Shown here one piece after another: positions 9,919-20,209 of a stretch of 47,531 bases of DNA. How positions within the stretch are numbered: the stretch's first letter is position 1; every line of letters begins with the position of its first letter. The DNA comes from Coemansia sp. RSA 922 (Eukaryota; Kickxellomycota; Kickxellomycetes; Kickxellales; Kickxellaceae), in contig JANBQS010000041.1 in the NCBI GenBank assembly GCA_027577415.1, positions 1 to 47,531 of the forward strand, given 5' to 3'. The translations under genes and the position numbers were made by a program. Below the pieces are notes generated by a model. The model saw only the letters and a program-made list of their open reading frames with translations, had not been told where the DNA came from and ran no database searches.

Positions 9919-12900
9919 ATGAACTTTACGCAAATCGCCGACGGAGCTGGTGCCAATGCCAGTGCCGAAAAGAACCAAGCCGCTAGCAGTTATGTCTATG
10001 ACTGGTCATCAAGCGAGGATGTGGCCAACTGGTCGCTTACCTCGCTCTCGACCAACAGCATAATTAGCAGCCTAAGCATGATCACTCCGTCTCCCGAGTA
10101 CACGCCAAACGATGCCAGATCCGTTGACGGCTGTGGGGACACGCTAGCCGCCTCGTACTTGCTGGAGTAAGTAAAATAACAAGAATAAGTAGCAATGTTC
10201 TATCAATGATGTATCCTTGTACGCTTACTAAACATCTGTATTTTATACGTTTGCTATAGTTTATCGATGCAGTCTAGCAACAACAGCAGGTCTTATTACA
10301 AGCAAAAGAGGGCCAGGCGTTTGCCACCCGAGTCCCCCACCGACCGCATTATCAAAAGGTAAATTTAAAGCACATCCTTGGTATGAGAGAGAAGGTACAA
10401 ACTAAAACCTACACTAAATGCCTATCTTTAACTTTACGTGTACTAGGCGCAAGACAGCGAGTAGCGACCAGGAGAACTATATTGCCGCCAATAAGGCGCC
10501 AGCCAAGCGGCGTAGCCGACCGGTGGCCTGTGCTTGCAATGGCGTTGCTAAGCAGAAGCTGCGAACCGATACCAACAACAGCCGTGTCTCCACTCGTTCA
10601 AGGACTCGGGCCACCGCCGTAGTAATCGCCAGGCCCGAAAAGCGCAACAGCCTCACCTCAAAGTCCCAGCCTTGCACACCCGAGAAACTCCTCGAGACAC
10701 TGCGTCCTAGCGGCTCTCCTACACGCGTATCTGGTACGAAAGTAGTTGCCAGCGTCAAGTTTACGGATGCCAGTAGCAACAGTCTGTGCAAGGTCGACAA
10801 GTCGCTAGTTTGCAAGGGATTCTGGGAGGCTATCGACGAAGTCGGCCGCATTTGTCTTCCGCGTCGCTCGGGCAAAACGTACAACCTGACTCAGCTTCTC
10901 CTTTTTTTTTAGCTCGTCGCTCGAGCTGGGCAAGCTGGAGAATATTCCCAACAGCGCGCTGGCTAGCAATGGACTTGGTGCTCAGGCTGTTTCCGATATG
11001 GATGTCGTTGCTCTCTGCCGCAAGAAGCGTGAGTGCTTGTTCAAGGACTCGCTGCTGCTGACAAAGTATCCGGGCTTTTTCAAGGAGCACTTTATGAAGT
11101 ATCCTGTGCTTTATATTTCGCTCAGTGAGTGCAAGGGCGCGTCGTTCGGCACATTTATTCGGGCTCTTTGCGACACGTTTGCTAGCGCTATAAAGAAGTG
11201 GTTGGTTGAGATCGAACTTACCAATGCGGATATTTCCATTCGCGCGAAGTATCCATTGGACGAGCTAAGGCGCAAGTTGCTGACATACCAGAATGCGAGT
11301 GATCTTCCCGCTAACCAGATGGTTGGTTATACCGATCTTGCGCAATCTCTTTTTCAAGCGCTATCAGCATTCGTCGCACAGCAGTTTGGCCAGTATCTTT
11401 TACTTATTGACGAGTATGACATTCCGTTTATCTCGATACACTTGGCCAAATGGAGTGACGAGGACAAAGGCGCTGCACTCGACGTCATGAAGACCCTATT
11501 TCAGAAGATTCTCAAGGTAAGTACCGCCGTTGTCAGCAAAAAAATGTCCAACAAGCTATTACTAATTTTTTCCATGTCTCTCTTTTTATATAGGACAACG
11601 ACAATCTGCGCAAAGGTCTCTTGTTTGGCGTATTTGAGATCCCGCTGACCGAAATGGGCTCCGGCGCCAATAACATCAAGGACATTCGCATGATTCCCGC
11701 TGAGGAAAGCGATATCCAGGGCAGCATACTCACTGCGGCGCATCCACACTCAGGCTGCGGCATGGACGCGCTGACCGACTCCTTCTGGTTCAACGCACAT
11801 GAGGTCGAGCAAATGCTGGACAACAGCACCAAGTGGTGCACTCGCATCGCCAAGCACAAGATCTTTATTCTCCAGACGATCAAGAAATGGTACAACGGCT
11901 ACTACATCGGTCGGTTCCGCGGCAAGTACAATCCGTGGTCAGTCAGCTCGTTTATCGAAGCCCTGTGCGGCTTGCTGAGCCAGACTACTAGCGACGAGGA
12001 GGCCGATATTGCCACTATTACAAAGTCAGCGGCTAGGGCGTATTGGGTGACGACTGGAACGACGGGCCTTATTGAGGCGCAGATTGACCGCCATCGTCCT
12101 CAGTTTATCCACTTGGCCAAGCGCTTGCTGTGCGACTACGAGGCGACAAAGTCCAAGGCTGACGGCAGTTCTCCCGACAAGACTTCATTGGAGCCGTCAC
12201 CACCGCCTGTTCCTCTGGTGTCGACTCGGCTTAATCTCATCAACTTTGACAGCGAGCTGTTCTCCGAGCCCGGCCTACTCACGCTCTGCCTCTACGCTGG
12301 CTATCTGACCCGTCGTCTATCAACTTCGGTGTGCATCCCAAACCACGAGGTGTACCAAGTGTGGCTGCAGCTGTTTGCGCGCGCCGTGTTAGGCACTGAG
12401 CTGGCCGACAACAGCACCAACAACGCTCGCGGCGCGCTTTTATCCGAACTTTGGAAAAACAAGACCGATCTACTATGCACTTTGGCTACGTCGTCGCACG
12501 GTGTACTGAGCAACCACAACAACTATCTCGAGAACGACTACGCCAACCACTTTGCCAATACCATTATGGCCGTGTCGCGGTTCGGCATGCTGACGCACCC
12601 CAAGCAGCGCACCGTCGAAATATCGCATGTAGTAGCAACGCGCGAAAATCACGCTGGAAATGGTCGCTGCGACTATGCGATGCGCTTGTTTAGCTCCAAG
12701 AATCGGCCCAACCAGTTTGGCGTTGTCATCGAGTTTAAACTTATCGAGAATAGTCGGCGTGAGGATACAGCGTATCACAAGGAGCGCGCTGAAGAAGGAC
12801 TGCGCCAGATTGGTATCAAGAACTACGACGCCTGCCTAGTCGGCTGCCTGGAGCGCATGGATGTGGGTATGGCCATCGGCAATAGTGCCGTTTATGCTGT

Positions 12901-12964
12901 ATCAAGACTTTTTAGACGTCCCAATGCCCATTCCGCGTGGGAAGAGGTAGATAGTCTGTTCTAA
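9919..12964 (+). CDS. AAA-ATPase-like / PD-(D/E)XK nuclease-like protein, 4 exons, with a 1-nt break in a T9 run
   Basis: The model joins 9919-10166, 10260-10358, 10447-11516 and 11594-12964, with introns of 93, 88 and 77 nt that have GTAAGT/GTAAAT donors and TAG acceptors. All junctions keep frame. The only defect is a T9 run at 10902-10910, where one T too many creates a stop. Ignoring that base gives about 928 aa. The N-terminal quarter is Ser-rich with basic clusters (KQKRARR, IIKRRK, AKRRSR) suggesting nuclear import. Then come a Walker A-like RRSGKT (255-260), a Walker B LLIDEYD (D437, E438) and a C-terminal nuclease-like core GRCDY...IEFK (D832, E852, K854). This order matches the AAA-ATPase-like plus PD-(D/E)XK pairing (AAA-ATPase_like/PDDEXK_9 families). 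That pairing is expanded in some early fungi and is of unknown, possibly mobile-element-related, role. Confidence 0.8.
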
Positions 12965-13994
12965 ATCTATTTTTTTGGTCATTCGAAGTATATTATAACA
13001 AAAACAATTAGTTTTCAGTACAAAGGAATGTTGATGATTAGAGCATGCGGCCTACTGAGCTCTTCCCGCTTATGTGGTTGTGGACGATCACCTCATCCGA
13101 CCTGTCTTCCGAATAAGGCAGCTTTGATCCACCGTCAACTACTCATATATTGGCGGTATGTCTAACGTATAAATATATCCACTAAGTGCAGAGTTGCTCG
13201 GTGACACAAGAAGCATGAGCATCCTCTCTGCTGATTTTGTCGAGATATGTCAGATCATTACCAAAGCTGAGGAATGATGAAGCCAAGTGGACAAAGTTGG
13301 GAGGGGGTTGCCGTTTGGTTCAATTCGCCCCAGTTGGAAGAAAAGATATACAAGCCTTGGGAAATATTATTGCGTTGCCACCAACAAGTCCATACCCCTA
13401 ACAACAGCATCATCTATTTAGACCATAAAAAATATCAGGCAACCGGTAGTGGATACATAAAGAGGCTTTAAAATAAAAAAACGATACACTCACCGAGCTT
13501 TCAGAAAATACTGTACGAATAATAATAAAATTATTTTGAATATTGCAGTCAGTGGAGGCAAGCACGAGCATGGGATTTATATAGGAAGGGATGGTCAGTT
13601 CTGACCCGCGCTAATGTTATTGGTTGACAGACTAGGAGATTTGATTAAACGTTGACCAAAGTTTGGTGCTACAGCTTTTTGCCAACCGAATCCCTATTGA
13701 TCGAGATCGGCGCATACGCTCCATAAAAGACGGAGCTCAGACGAACGGGATTTTCAGTGTTTATGCGGGTGTAAATGACGGCAAATTTTCCTCTGCAATT
13801 TTTGCTGGTAATTGAGATTGACAAACGTCCAGACTGAGAAGCAAAAAAATAAAATAAAAGCTTGACAAAAAAGAGGGTATACTATCGCGCGTAAAAGATC
13901 GTCAGTTTCAAGGGGGGGTATTTTGCAATAACAAGCAGTATATTAGAAAAAAAAATAATAGTGTAACATGAAAATAAAAAGTTGAGCAATGTGG
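12965..13994. other. Intergenic between convergent genes
   Basis: This AT-rich stretch lies between the 3' ends of the AAA-like gene and the GDSL gene. A 65-codon ORF (13274-13471) follows a TATAAATA-like sequence near 13169 but shows no domain and cannot be supported. Confidence 0.5.
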
Positions 13995-15095
13995 TTAGAT
14001 TCTCGCGGGCTTGGGCGCAGGAGTACCGAGATTGTACTTGCTGATGATAGACAAGATATTAGCCTCGTTGAGATCAAAAGTCGTACCCTGAACCATAGCA
14101 ACCATGACCTCCTTTCCATAGTAACCGAACAGACGCTGAACGCGCTCAGCAGGATGTACAGGGTCGAAGAAATAATTAGTGCTCGGGTTCGTGCACAACA
14201 AATTCTGGTTCGCGTCCAAGACCAACTGCAGCAACGCCAAAAGCTTGTCTTCGGCCTGCACAAGATTCAAGAGATTGCCGCCGACACACGAGGTCTTGAC
14301 ATCAGTCAGTCCCAAGGCAGTCGATATAGCCGAGGACTGGACAGTGAGTTCGACGAAACCGCCAATATCCGCGATATTGAAGAATCCCAGGTCATTGGCG
14401 TTCTTGGCTGCCCATGCGTGGGCCTTAGTGCTGAGTACGCGGTTATACTGAGTCACTGTGGCGTTCGATATAGCTTGCATCTTGAGAAGCGCGGCCATGG
14501 GCGTATGTTGAATGGCTGCCAAATTTGGAACGACAATGTTCTTGAACCCGATCTTGCGCAATTGTTCTAATTGACCCACCACGGAATTGGACAGAGTCTC
14601 GACAAAACTGTCAACCGTCATCTTATTTGTCGCGAGCTTGAACATCTGGACAAAGAAATCGTTCGCACCAACTTCCAAAACGGCAATATCCAAAGAGCGC
14701 GTAGACGAGAGGGAGTAGAGTGGCCTTGTGAACTTGAAGTAGTCGATTTGGTCCTGAGTGCTTGGAATCTTGATGGGCATGGGGATGGGCAAAAAGTCCG
14801 TGAGCGAGGATTTCGAATTGTCAGAAGTGCTGCCGCCCGCCGCCTTGTTGTAGAGGTTGTAGCCGAGAAGTTTGGCCAAATACTCATTCCACACGGGTCC
14901 TGACGAGAAACGACCTTCCCAGTAAGGCACGGGTGGGACTAGACCCAAGGTCAGTTGCTTGAGCGTGCCAACATCGGAGAGAGAGTCTCCAAAAATGTAG
15001 AGCGTGGGCTTGGCTGCAGCAGATGGAATCACGGCAGCTTGGATGCTGGAGGCAGCAACGGCGACAACGACAGAGAGCGAGATGAGTAGTTTCAT
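13995..15095 (-). CDS. Secreted GDSL-type (SGNH) lipase/esterase
   Basis: This intronless ORF of 366 aa has a signal peptide (residues 1-20, ending SIQA-A). The SGNH blocks are present in order: block I FGDSLSD (nucleophile S38), block III GANDFF (N145), and block V DPVHP (D311, H314). Gly89 in AAGGST may serve as the block II Gly. The family hydrolyses esters of lipids or plant-polymer acyl groups. Secretion suggests nutrient acquisition from extracellular esters. A minus-strand TATA box lies 80 bp upstream. All catalytic residues are present, so it should be active; the substrate is unknown. Confidence 0.9.
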   Translation of the reverse strand: MKLLISLSVVVAVAASSIQAAVIPSAAAKPTLYIFGDSLSDVGTLKQLTLGLVPPVPYWEGRFSSGPVWNEYLAKLLGYNLYNKAAGGSTSDNSKSSLTDFLPIPMPIKIPSTQDQIDYFKFTRPLYSLSSTRSLDIAVLEVGANDFFVQMFKLATNKMTVDSFVETLSNSVVGQLEQLRKIGFKNIVVPNLAAIQHTPMAALLKMQAISNATVTQYNRVLSTKAHAWAAKNANDLGFFNIADIGGFVELTVQSSAISTALGLTDVKTSCVGGNLLNLVQAEDKLLALLQLVLDANQNLLCTNPSTNYFFDPVHPAERVQRLFGYYGKEVMVAMVQGTTFDLNEANILSIISKYNLGTPAPKPARI

Positions 15096-15173
15096 TCGGG
15101 AGAAGATTGTAGAAAGAATGGTAGTGGTGGTGGGGCTTGTAATTACAAATATTTTTCCTATTCGGGAATAGTG

Positions 15174-15182
15174 CTTTTTATA
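15174..15182 (-). promoter_or_regulatory. TATA box of the GDSL esterase gene
   Basis: The minus strand reads TATAAAAAG here, 79 bp upstream of the GDSL start codon. Confidence 0.55.
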
Positions 15183-15799
15183 CGTAAGCGGCGGGCTAGA
15201 AATTTGCCACCTCCATGTTGCGAGCTAGATGGATATTCGGTTTGTTTATTCTGTAAGACTGCTATTAGTATAAACTACCAGCGCATTCCGAGACTGCTGA
15301 TCCCGTACATAATTTTATTTACAATACTTTTATTGGACTGGCTAATGCTTCATCTCGTGAAAGTGCATATGTACAAGTCAAGTGATAGACCGGAAGGAAC
15401 CACTACGGGACGGGATAGTAAAAATAGCGGGATGTCCGCATTTTCTTTTATTTAGCTGGTCTAAGCGGAGGAAATGGTCCCCCTTCTCACGTGGGGTTTG
15501 TGCACATTTCTCTAATGCCGACACTGACCCTTGTGCTACTGCTGGTGAGGATTTGCACAGTTGCCTTTTCAGCAAACACCCTTATTGACACGAGCTAATG
15601 CATGAGGTAATACATGGGTGTGTGCTACCATATCGTGGGATCCAGTAACAGAGATGGTGATCAGGTAATTAATTAGCGTTTGGCGTCAAACCATGTGACG
15701 TTCAAAAAAGTTTGGTTGATCGTGTATGTTTTGAATTGAGCTCGCTTATTTACTCTCTGCATTTTATTCTTTTTATTTTATTTTATATTTTTGGCTCTA
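15183..15799. other. Divergent intergenic region
   Basis: This region separates the divergently transcribed GDSL gene and the Shg1/SGF29-like gene. Short ORFs on either strand have no recognisable features. The last 80 bp before the plus-strand start are T-rich, typical of promoters here. Confidence 0.5.
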
Positions 15800-16956
15800 A
15801 TGGCGCAGGTGTCTGCCGAGCAAGTGTTGGCCAAGCTAAAGCAAAATGGCACATTTGATATGATGCGACAGCAAATGCTTTCCTCGTTCTTGGGCAGCTC
15901 GCGTAGCTCGGAATTCGACCTTTTAGTAAAAGACTTTTTAGAGCGAGCATTACCCGACAATACCACGAGAGGGCCTGATCTCAACCAGCTTCTAGAAAAA
16001 CGTGTGGTTCGTGACTTGGAGCGGCAAGGAGCGTTAGAGCAGCTGGAGAAAGATGCGCGGAACTTTTGGCTAACTGGAGACCGCTGCGATACTACTACGA
16101 AGAGCATTGAGAGCGCAATAGGTGACCTACAAAGTGGCGGAGCCGAGTGTATGTCGATGTTGGATGTTGACCCGCCGAGAATATCGGGTGGACAGGCGTC
16201 GCGTAGTCACAATTACTATCGAAGAGGCGATACCGTGGTAGCGTTCATATCTTTATGCGACACTTTGTGCGAGCGAGAGCCGCCCTATATATGCGTGGCA
16301 GCCGAAGTGACAGCCTGCGACGCGGTTAAGAACATGTACACGGTGCGAGATCCTGACGCCGGGGCTCGAAGCACATGGGTGGTATACTGGGACCAACTCT
16401 TGGCCATCAAACGACCGTATGAGTGCAAGTACCAAGTAGGCGACCAGGTCTACGCTTTATACCGCGACGATCATGGCACTGATACGGCGGTCAGTACCGA
16501 GTTCTTCCCTGGTCGTGTGCTGAGCGTGGGGCAATTGTCCCTGGCTGTGAAGTTCGACTCTGGCGCTCTGGCGCATGTGTATTATGACGAGGTGTTTGCC
16601 GCGGGCAGGGTCGGATTTTTGCGGAATAAGAGTGCGGAGAGGAGGCGGAGGAGAGAAGAAGGCGCCATGGTGGAGACTGCGAAGGGCAGGACTGTGCCGT
16701 CATTTACGGGCTTCTGGCCCGAGAACGCTGCTCCCGAGCTCAACAAACATGGGAGAAAGGTCAGGTATCGACAGATGCCTCCGATCCTTGTCGCTCATGA
16801 TCCTGTGATAGGTACTGGTAATAAGGAAAGGCGGAAGAGCCAGGGCACCGAGCTTGTTAATATCTCGCGCCATTCGAGCCCTGGCTCAGACATGGATATC
16901 GACAACAGCTCGCCTGAGCCGCCATCACCAGCGGTTCAGGCAGTTGCCCGGCCTCA

Positions 16957-16989
<33 letters not shown>

Positions 16990-17350
16990 TGCTGTCAAAG
17001 CTCAGCTGCCCGCGCGGCGCCCATCGCCCGGCTCGGAGGAGGACGGCGAGATTGGGGGCGAAGAAGGCGAATGCATCAGCGACTCGGCGCATCGCAGGAT
17101 TGCTAGCCCCTCGCGTGGCCGATATGCTCAGGATACCCGCGATGACTCGAGTCGTCGCTCGCGTTGGGACCACCGCTCGCCCGCGCGTAGAAGCGAGCGT
17201 AGCAGGTCTCGGTTCGGCTCTTCTACACATTATAGGCCACCGTATGACAGAGGGGAGTACCGCAGATCGAGGCGGTCTCGGTCTAGAGGATCATCGCCGC
17301 AGTCGTCGAGACATGGGTACCGCGATGACCGGTATCACCCTAGGAGATGA
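15800..17350 (+). CDS. Shg1/BOD1-like domain fused to SGF29-type tandem Tudor, with RS-rich tail
   Basis: The start is the ATG at 15800 (MAQVSAEQV); the frame is open 9 nt further up but without ATG. The product is 516 aa. Residues about 5-95 resemble the COMPASS Shg1/BOD1 domain (LKQNGTFDMMRQQMLSSFL). Residues about 135-265 look like the SGF29 C-terminal tandem Tudor. They show VAAEVTACDAVKNMYTVRDP, a YWDQLLAI segment, the second-Tudor VGDQVYALY...FFPGRVL, and VYYDEVF. That fold reads H3K4me2/3 in SAGA. The rest is disordered: a polyQ run at about residues 386-395, an acidic patch and an Arg/Ser-rich C terminus as in splicing or chromatin factors. A nuclear chromatin adaptor is inferred. The Shg1 assignment is less certain than the Tudor one. 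Confidence 0.65.
16954..16983 (+). repeat. CAG trinucleotide run encoding polyglutamine
   Basis: About ten CAG/CAA codons in a row encode polyQ inside the disordered region of the Shg1/SGF29-like protein. This is a likely site of length variation. Confidence 0.9.
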
Positions 17351-17490
17351 TGAGGGGGATTGCGCGTTCATTCAATGCTATGTGTGTATTTTCGTATGTC
17401 TATTTATATGATGTGCTCAGCTCTTTTTTCTTTCTTTCTTTCGTTCTTCAACTTTTGTAACAATTGGACATCTAACAGCATATACCTGAA

Positions 17491-19365
17491 ATGATTGCTA
17501 TATTCTCTCTGTTGCTCATCTTTAGTGTGGCTGCCAGCGGTGCGACAAAGCTGCTTAGACCAATGCACTCGCAGAGGCCCGCGTTTAACATATACGAGCA
17601 GCCCTTGCGCGTTAACGTGAGCCTGGGTATGCGCAGTTTGGCCAGAGACCTCGTCACTTTGCCGCATAAGCGCCAGTGGTCCCAGCTCGGCGACCAGATC
17701 GCCACTGCCACTGCCTACCTCGGCACACGCCACGCAATTCCTTCTGGATCCGTTGCTATCACGGACGCGTATACTGACAGCATCTCAGGAATTACTCACG
17801 TATATGCGCGTCAAACCATCAATGGGCTGCCAGTGATTAATGGTCTGGCCAATGTCAATATCGATGCCAATGGACACGTCATTTCCGCCTCTCAGTCTTT
17901 TGCACCGCCATCCATGGCAACATCCTCTTCAATCGGTACTGATGGTTTCTCGCTCGACTCGGCCCTCGCTTCACTCATCGCCTATGTTGGCCCCGAGTCC
18001 AATACCGACGTGTCTCTGAGCACATCGCCGGCTAATATCAGCAATGGACAATGCACGGCGTCCAAAGCGCTGATCTACGCAGCTAATGGTATTGTGACTC
18101 CTGTGTGGCACATATCATTGAGACACGCAGATCACTGGTGGAGCGCATGTGTAAACACCGAGCTTGGACGTATCGAGTCTCTTTGCGACTGGACGTATAC
18201 GTCCGAGGCTTTTCGCGTATTCCCGCGCACTGTCCTGTCGCCGTCAGACGGTACGATGCAGATGGTTGTCAGTCCGGCCAACACTACGGCTAGTCCCAAG
18301 GGCTGGGTCACAACGAATACTACAGCGGGTAATAACGTCTGGGCGCAAAGCAGCAGTCCCGGTAGCAATGATACGTGGATTAACAGCTATCGGCCGACTG
18401 CAAGCAACAAGACCTTTGACTACCCACTTGATTTGACTCAGCAGCCGGCGACGTATCTGGACTTTTCCATCACGCAGCTGTTCTACACGGTCAACACCTT
18501 GCACGACCTGGCGTTTATCTACGGGTTCGACGAGGCAGCTGGCAACTTTCAGGACGTCAACTATAGCGGGCTGGGGAAAGGCGGCGACTACGTTATTGCT
18601 ACAGCGCAGGACAGCAGTGGCGTGAACAATGCCATGTTTGAGTCGCCGCCTGACGGGCAGCACGGGAGGATGCGCATGTTTGTGTGGACAATGACCACTC
18701 CCAATCGTGACGGCGATTTGGAGCAAGACATTGTAGCGCACGAGTTTACACATGGAATTTCGAGCCGGCTGACTGGCGGGCCTGCCAACGCCGACTGTCT
18801 CGGTGACGGCGAGCCTGCTGGGATGGGCGAAGGATGGAGTGACGCAGTAGCCAACCTCTTGCGCATCCGAGTCAACCACACGCGCAATGTCGATATGATC
18901 GTAGGCGAGTATGTCTATGGAGCCGGTATCCGCAAGTACCCGTACTCGACCAGTTTGAAAACTAACCCTACCACGTATGGCTACCTCGACAAGCCTGAAT
19001 TCAAGGAGGTGCACGCTGTCGGCGAGGTGTGGGCTGAGATGCTGTATGAGGTCACATGGAACCTGGTGGACAAGAACGGAATTTCTGACGACCTGCTTGC
19101 GCATGACTTGACAAAGGGAAATGCGCTAATGATGCAGATTATTCTGGGCGGAATGAAGCTCCAGCCATGCAATCCGTCTTTTGTTGACGCGCGTAACGCT
19201 ATTGTCCAGGCTGAGAATGCTCTGACTGGCGGCAAGAACCATTGCGTGTTGTGGCACGGGTTTGCGAAGCGTGGGCTGGGCATCGGCGCCAAATTCGATG
19301 GACGCCAGCGCAAAGAGGACTTTGGTGTGCCGGAAGCATGTCTACTTGAGAAAAATAGGGTGTAG
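17491..19365 (+). CDS. Fungalysin, secreted M36 zinc metalloprotease
   Basis: The product is 624 aa with a signal peptide (residues 1-17). A fungalysin/thermolysin propeptide region follows (about 50-150, including GITHVYARQTINGLPV and GLANVNIDANGHV), then the M36 catalytic domain. The zinc site is complete: HEFTH at 417-421 (H417, E418, H421) and the third ligand E447 in GEGWSD. The segment SRLTGGPANADCL after the zinc helix is typical. The enzyme is exported as a zymogen and degrades extracellular proteins. No intron is needed. It lies 140 bp downstream of the Shg1/SGF29-like gene on the same strand with no obvious functional link. Confidence 0.95.
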   Translation: MIAIFSLLLIFSVAASGATKLLRPMHSQRPAFNIYEQPLRVNVSLGMRSLARDLVTLPHKRQWSQLGDQIATATAYLGTRHAIPSGSVAITDAYTDSISGITHVYARQTINGLPVINGLANVNIDANGHVISASQSFAPPSMATSSSIGTDGFSLDSALASLIAYVGPESNTDVSLSTSPANISNGQCTASKALIYAANGIVTPVWHISLRHADHWWSACVNTELGRIESLCDWTYTSEAFRVFPRTVLSPSDGTMQMVVSPANTTASPKGWVTTNTTAGNNVWAQSSSPGSNDTWINSYRPTASNKTFDYPLDLTQQPATYLDFSITQLFYTVNTLHDLAFIYGFDEAAGNFQDVNYSGLGKGGDYVIATAQDSSGVNNAMFESPPDGQHGRMRMFVWTMTTPNRDGDLEQDIVAHEFTHGISSRLTGGPANADCLGDGEPAGMGEGWSDAVANLLRIRVNHTRNVDMIVGEYVYGAGIRKYPYSTSLKTNPTTYGYLDKPEFKEVHAVGEVWAEMLYEVTWNLVDKNGISDDLLAHDLTKGNALMMQIILGGMKLQPCNPSFVDARNAIVQAENALTGGKNHCVLWHGFAKRGLGIGAKFDGRQRKEDFGVPEACLLEKNRV

Positions 19366-20209
19366 CTTTCGTCTTGGCATTTGGGAGGGGTTCTTTTTTG
19401 AATATAAAGCAAACAGCGAGACGTTCTTTCCTCCCTTTTTGTTTTAACTAGAACAATGATCGCCAATACGAGAAAAGAAGCCAGTGGTTGTCTTCAAAGA
19501 ATAGACCACTATATGTGCAAATATGGCTATTGCTCTTTGACTGATGTTGCCCCTTGCCTCCCTTTTTCAGGCATGCACGTACCGCGGTCTAATTGTGCTT
19601 TTTATATTGCTCACACTGAGTATGAAATTACTAGTTGTTTACAAGTTTGAGCTGCAGCAAGTTGTGCATGGGGAGCGGCACTAATTGTGTCTGTGTGCAT
19701 TCCCTTGCGTCTCTGTGGTTGCATGATCTGGTTGAATGCATACCGTCGCTCACTTTCTCATATAAAGAGAACACCCCTTTCCCTCCACTGTGAAAGAAAA
19801 AGTGGGTTTCCAGCTGCTCGGTGTCCTATACTTTTTTCCCTCTTTTTTTATGTTTATGAATATCACGTCTATCTCTTTACGCATTTTTTATTTAACGAAT
19901 CTCGGTAACTTATAAGGTAAGCTTACTAGAGCCAGAGATAAAAATAAAAAACAAAGTGCCCTGCATTTTAGGACCTGCATGAGAATGCTTGCCCAGCGGG
20001 TATTGTCAGTATCCAGATTCACACACACGCCCGACATCCACGCACACACACACACACTGGAGACTTTTTTTTGACAATGAAAAGGGGATATTGTACCTGC
20101 TGATCATATTGCTCATGAGCAAAAAAAAAAGATGCATGTGTCCCTGAATGTACTGCAGCTCTCTTGTTTCTCTACTCTACTCTAATTTTATTTTTGTATT
20201 TTATAGACA
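19366..20209. other. Intergenic with CA microsatellite
   Basis: No supported gene. A (CA)n run lies at about 20041-20057. Just before the 7TM gene, the sequence TTTTGTATTTTATAG resembles an acceptor, so the 5' UTR of that gene may be spliced. Confidence 0.5.

Noticed and set aside
10877..10912. 34-nt intron (GTACAA...TAG) as an explanation of the AAA-gene frameshift
   Set aside because: It has donor, branch-like CTGAC and acceptor, but it is less than half the length of the other introns and would delete the conserved residues after the Walker A motif.
13274..13471. 65-codon ORF in the 13 kb gap
   Set aside because: A weak TATA-like sequence lies upstream but there is no protein feature, so it cannot be supported.
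18244..19104. 286-codon ORF antisense to fungalysin
   Set aside because: It overlaps the conserved catalytic domain in full; shadow frame.
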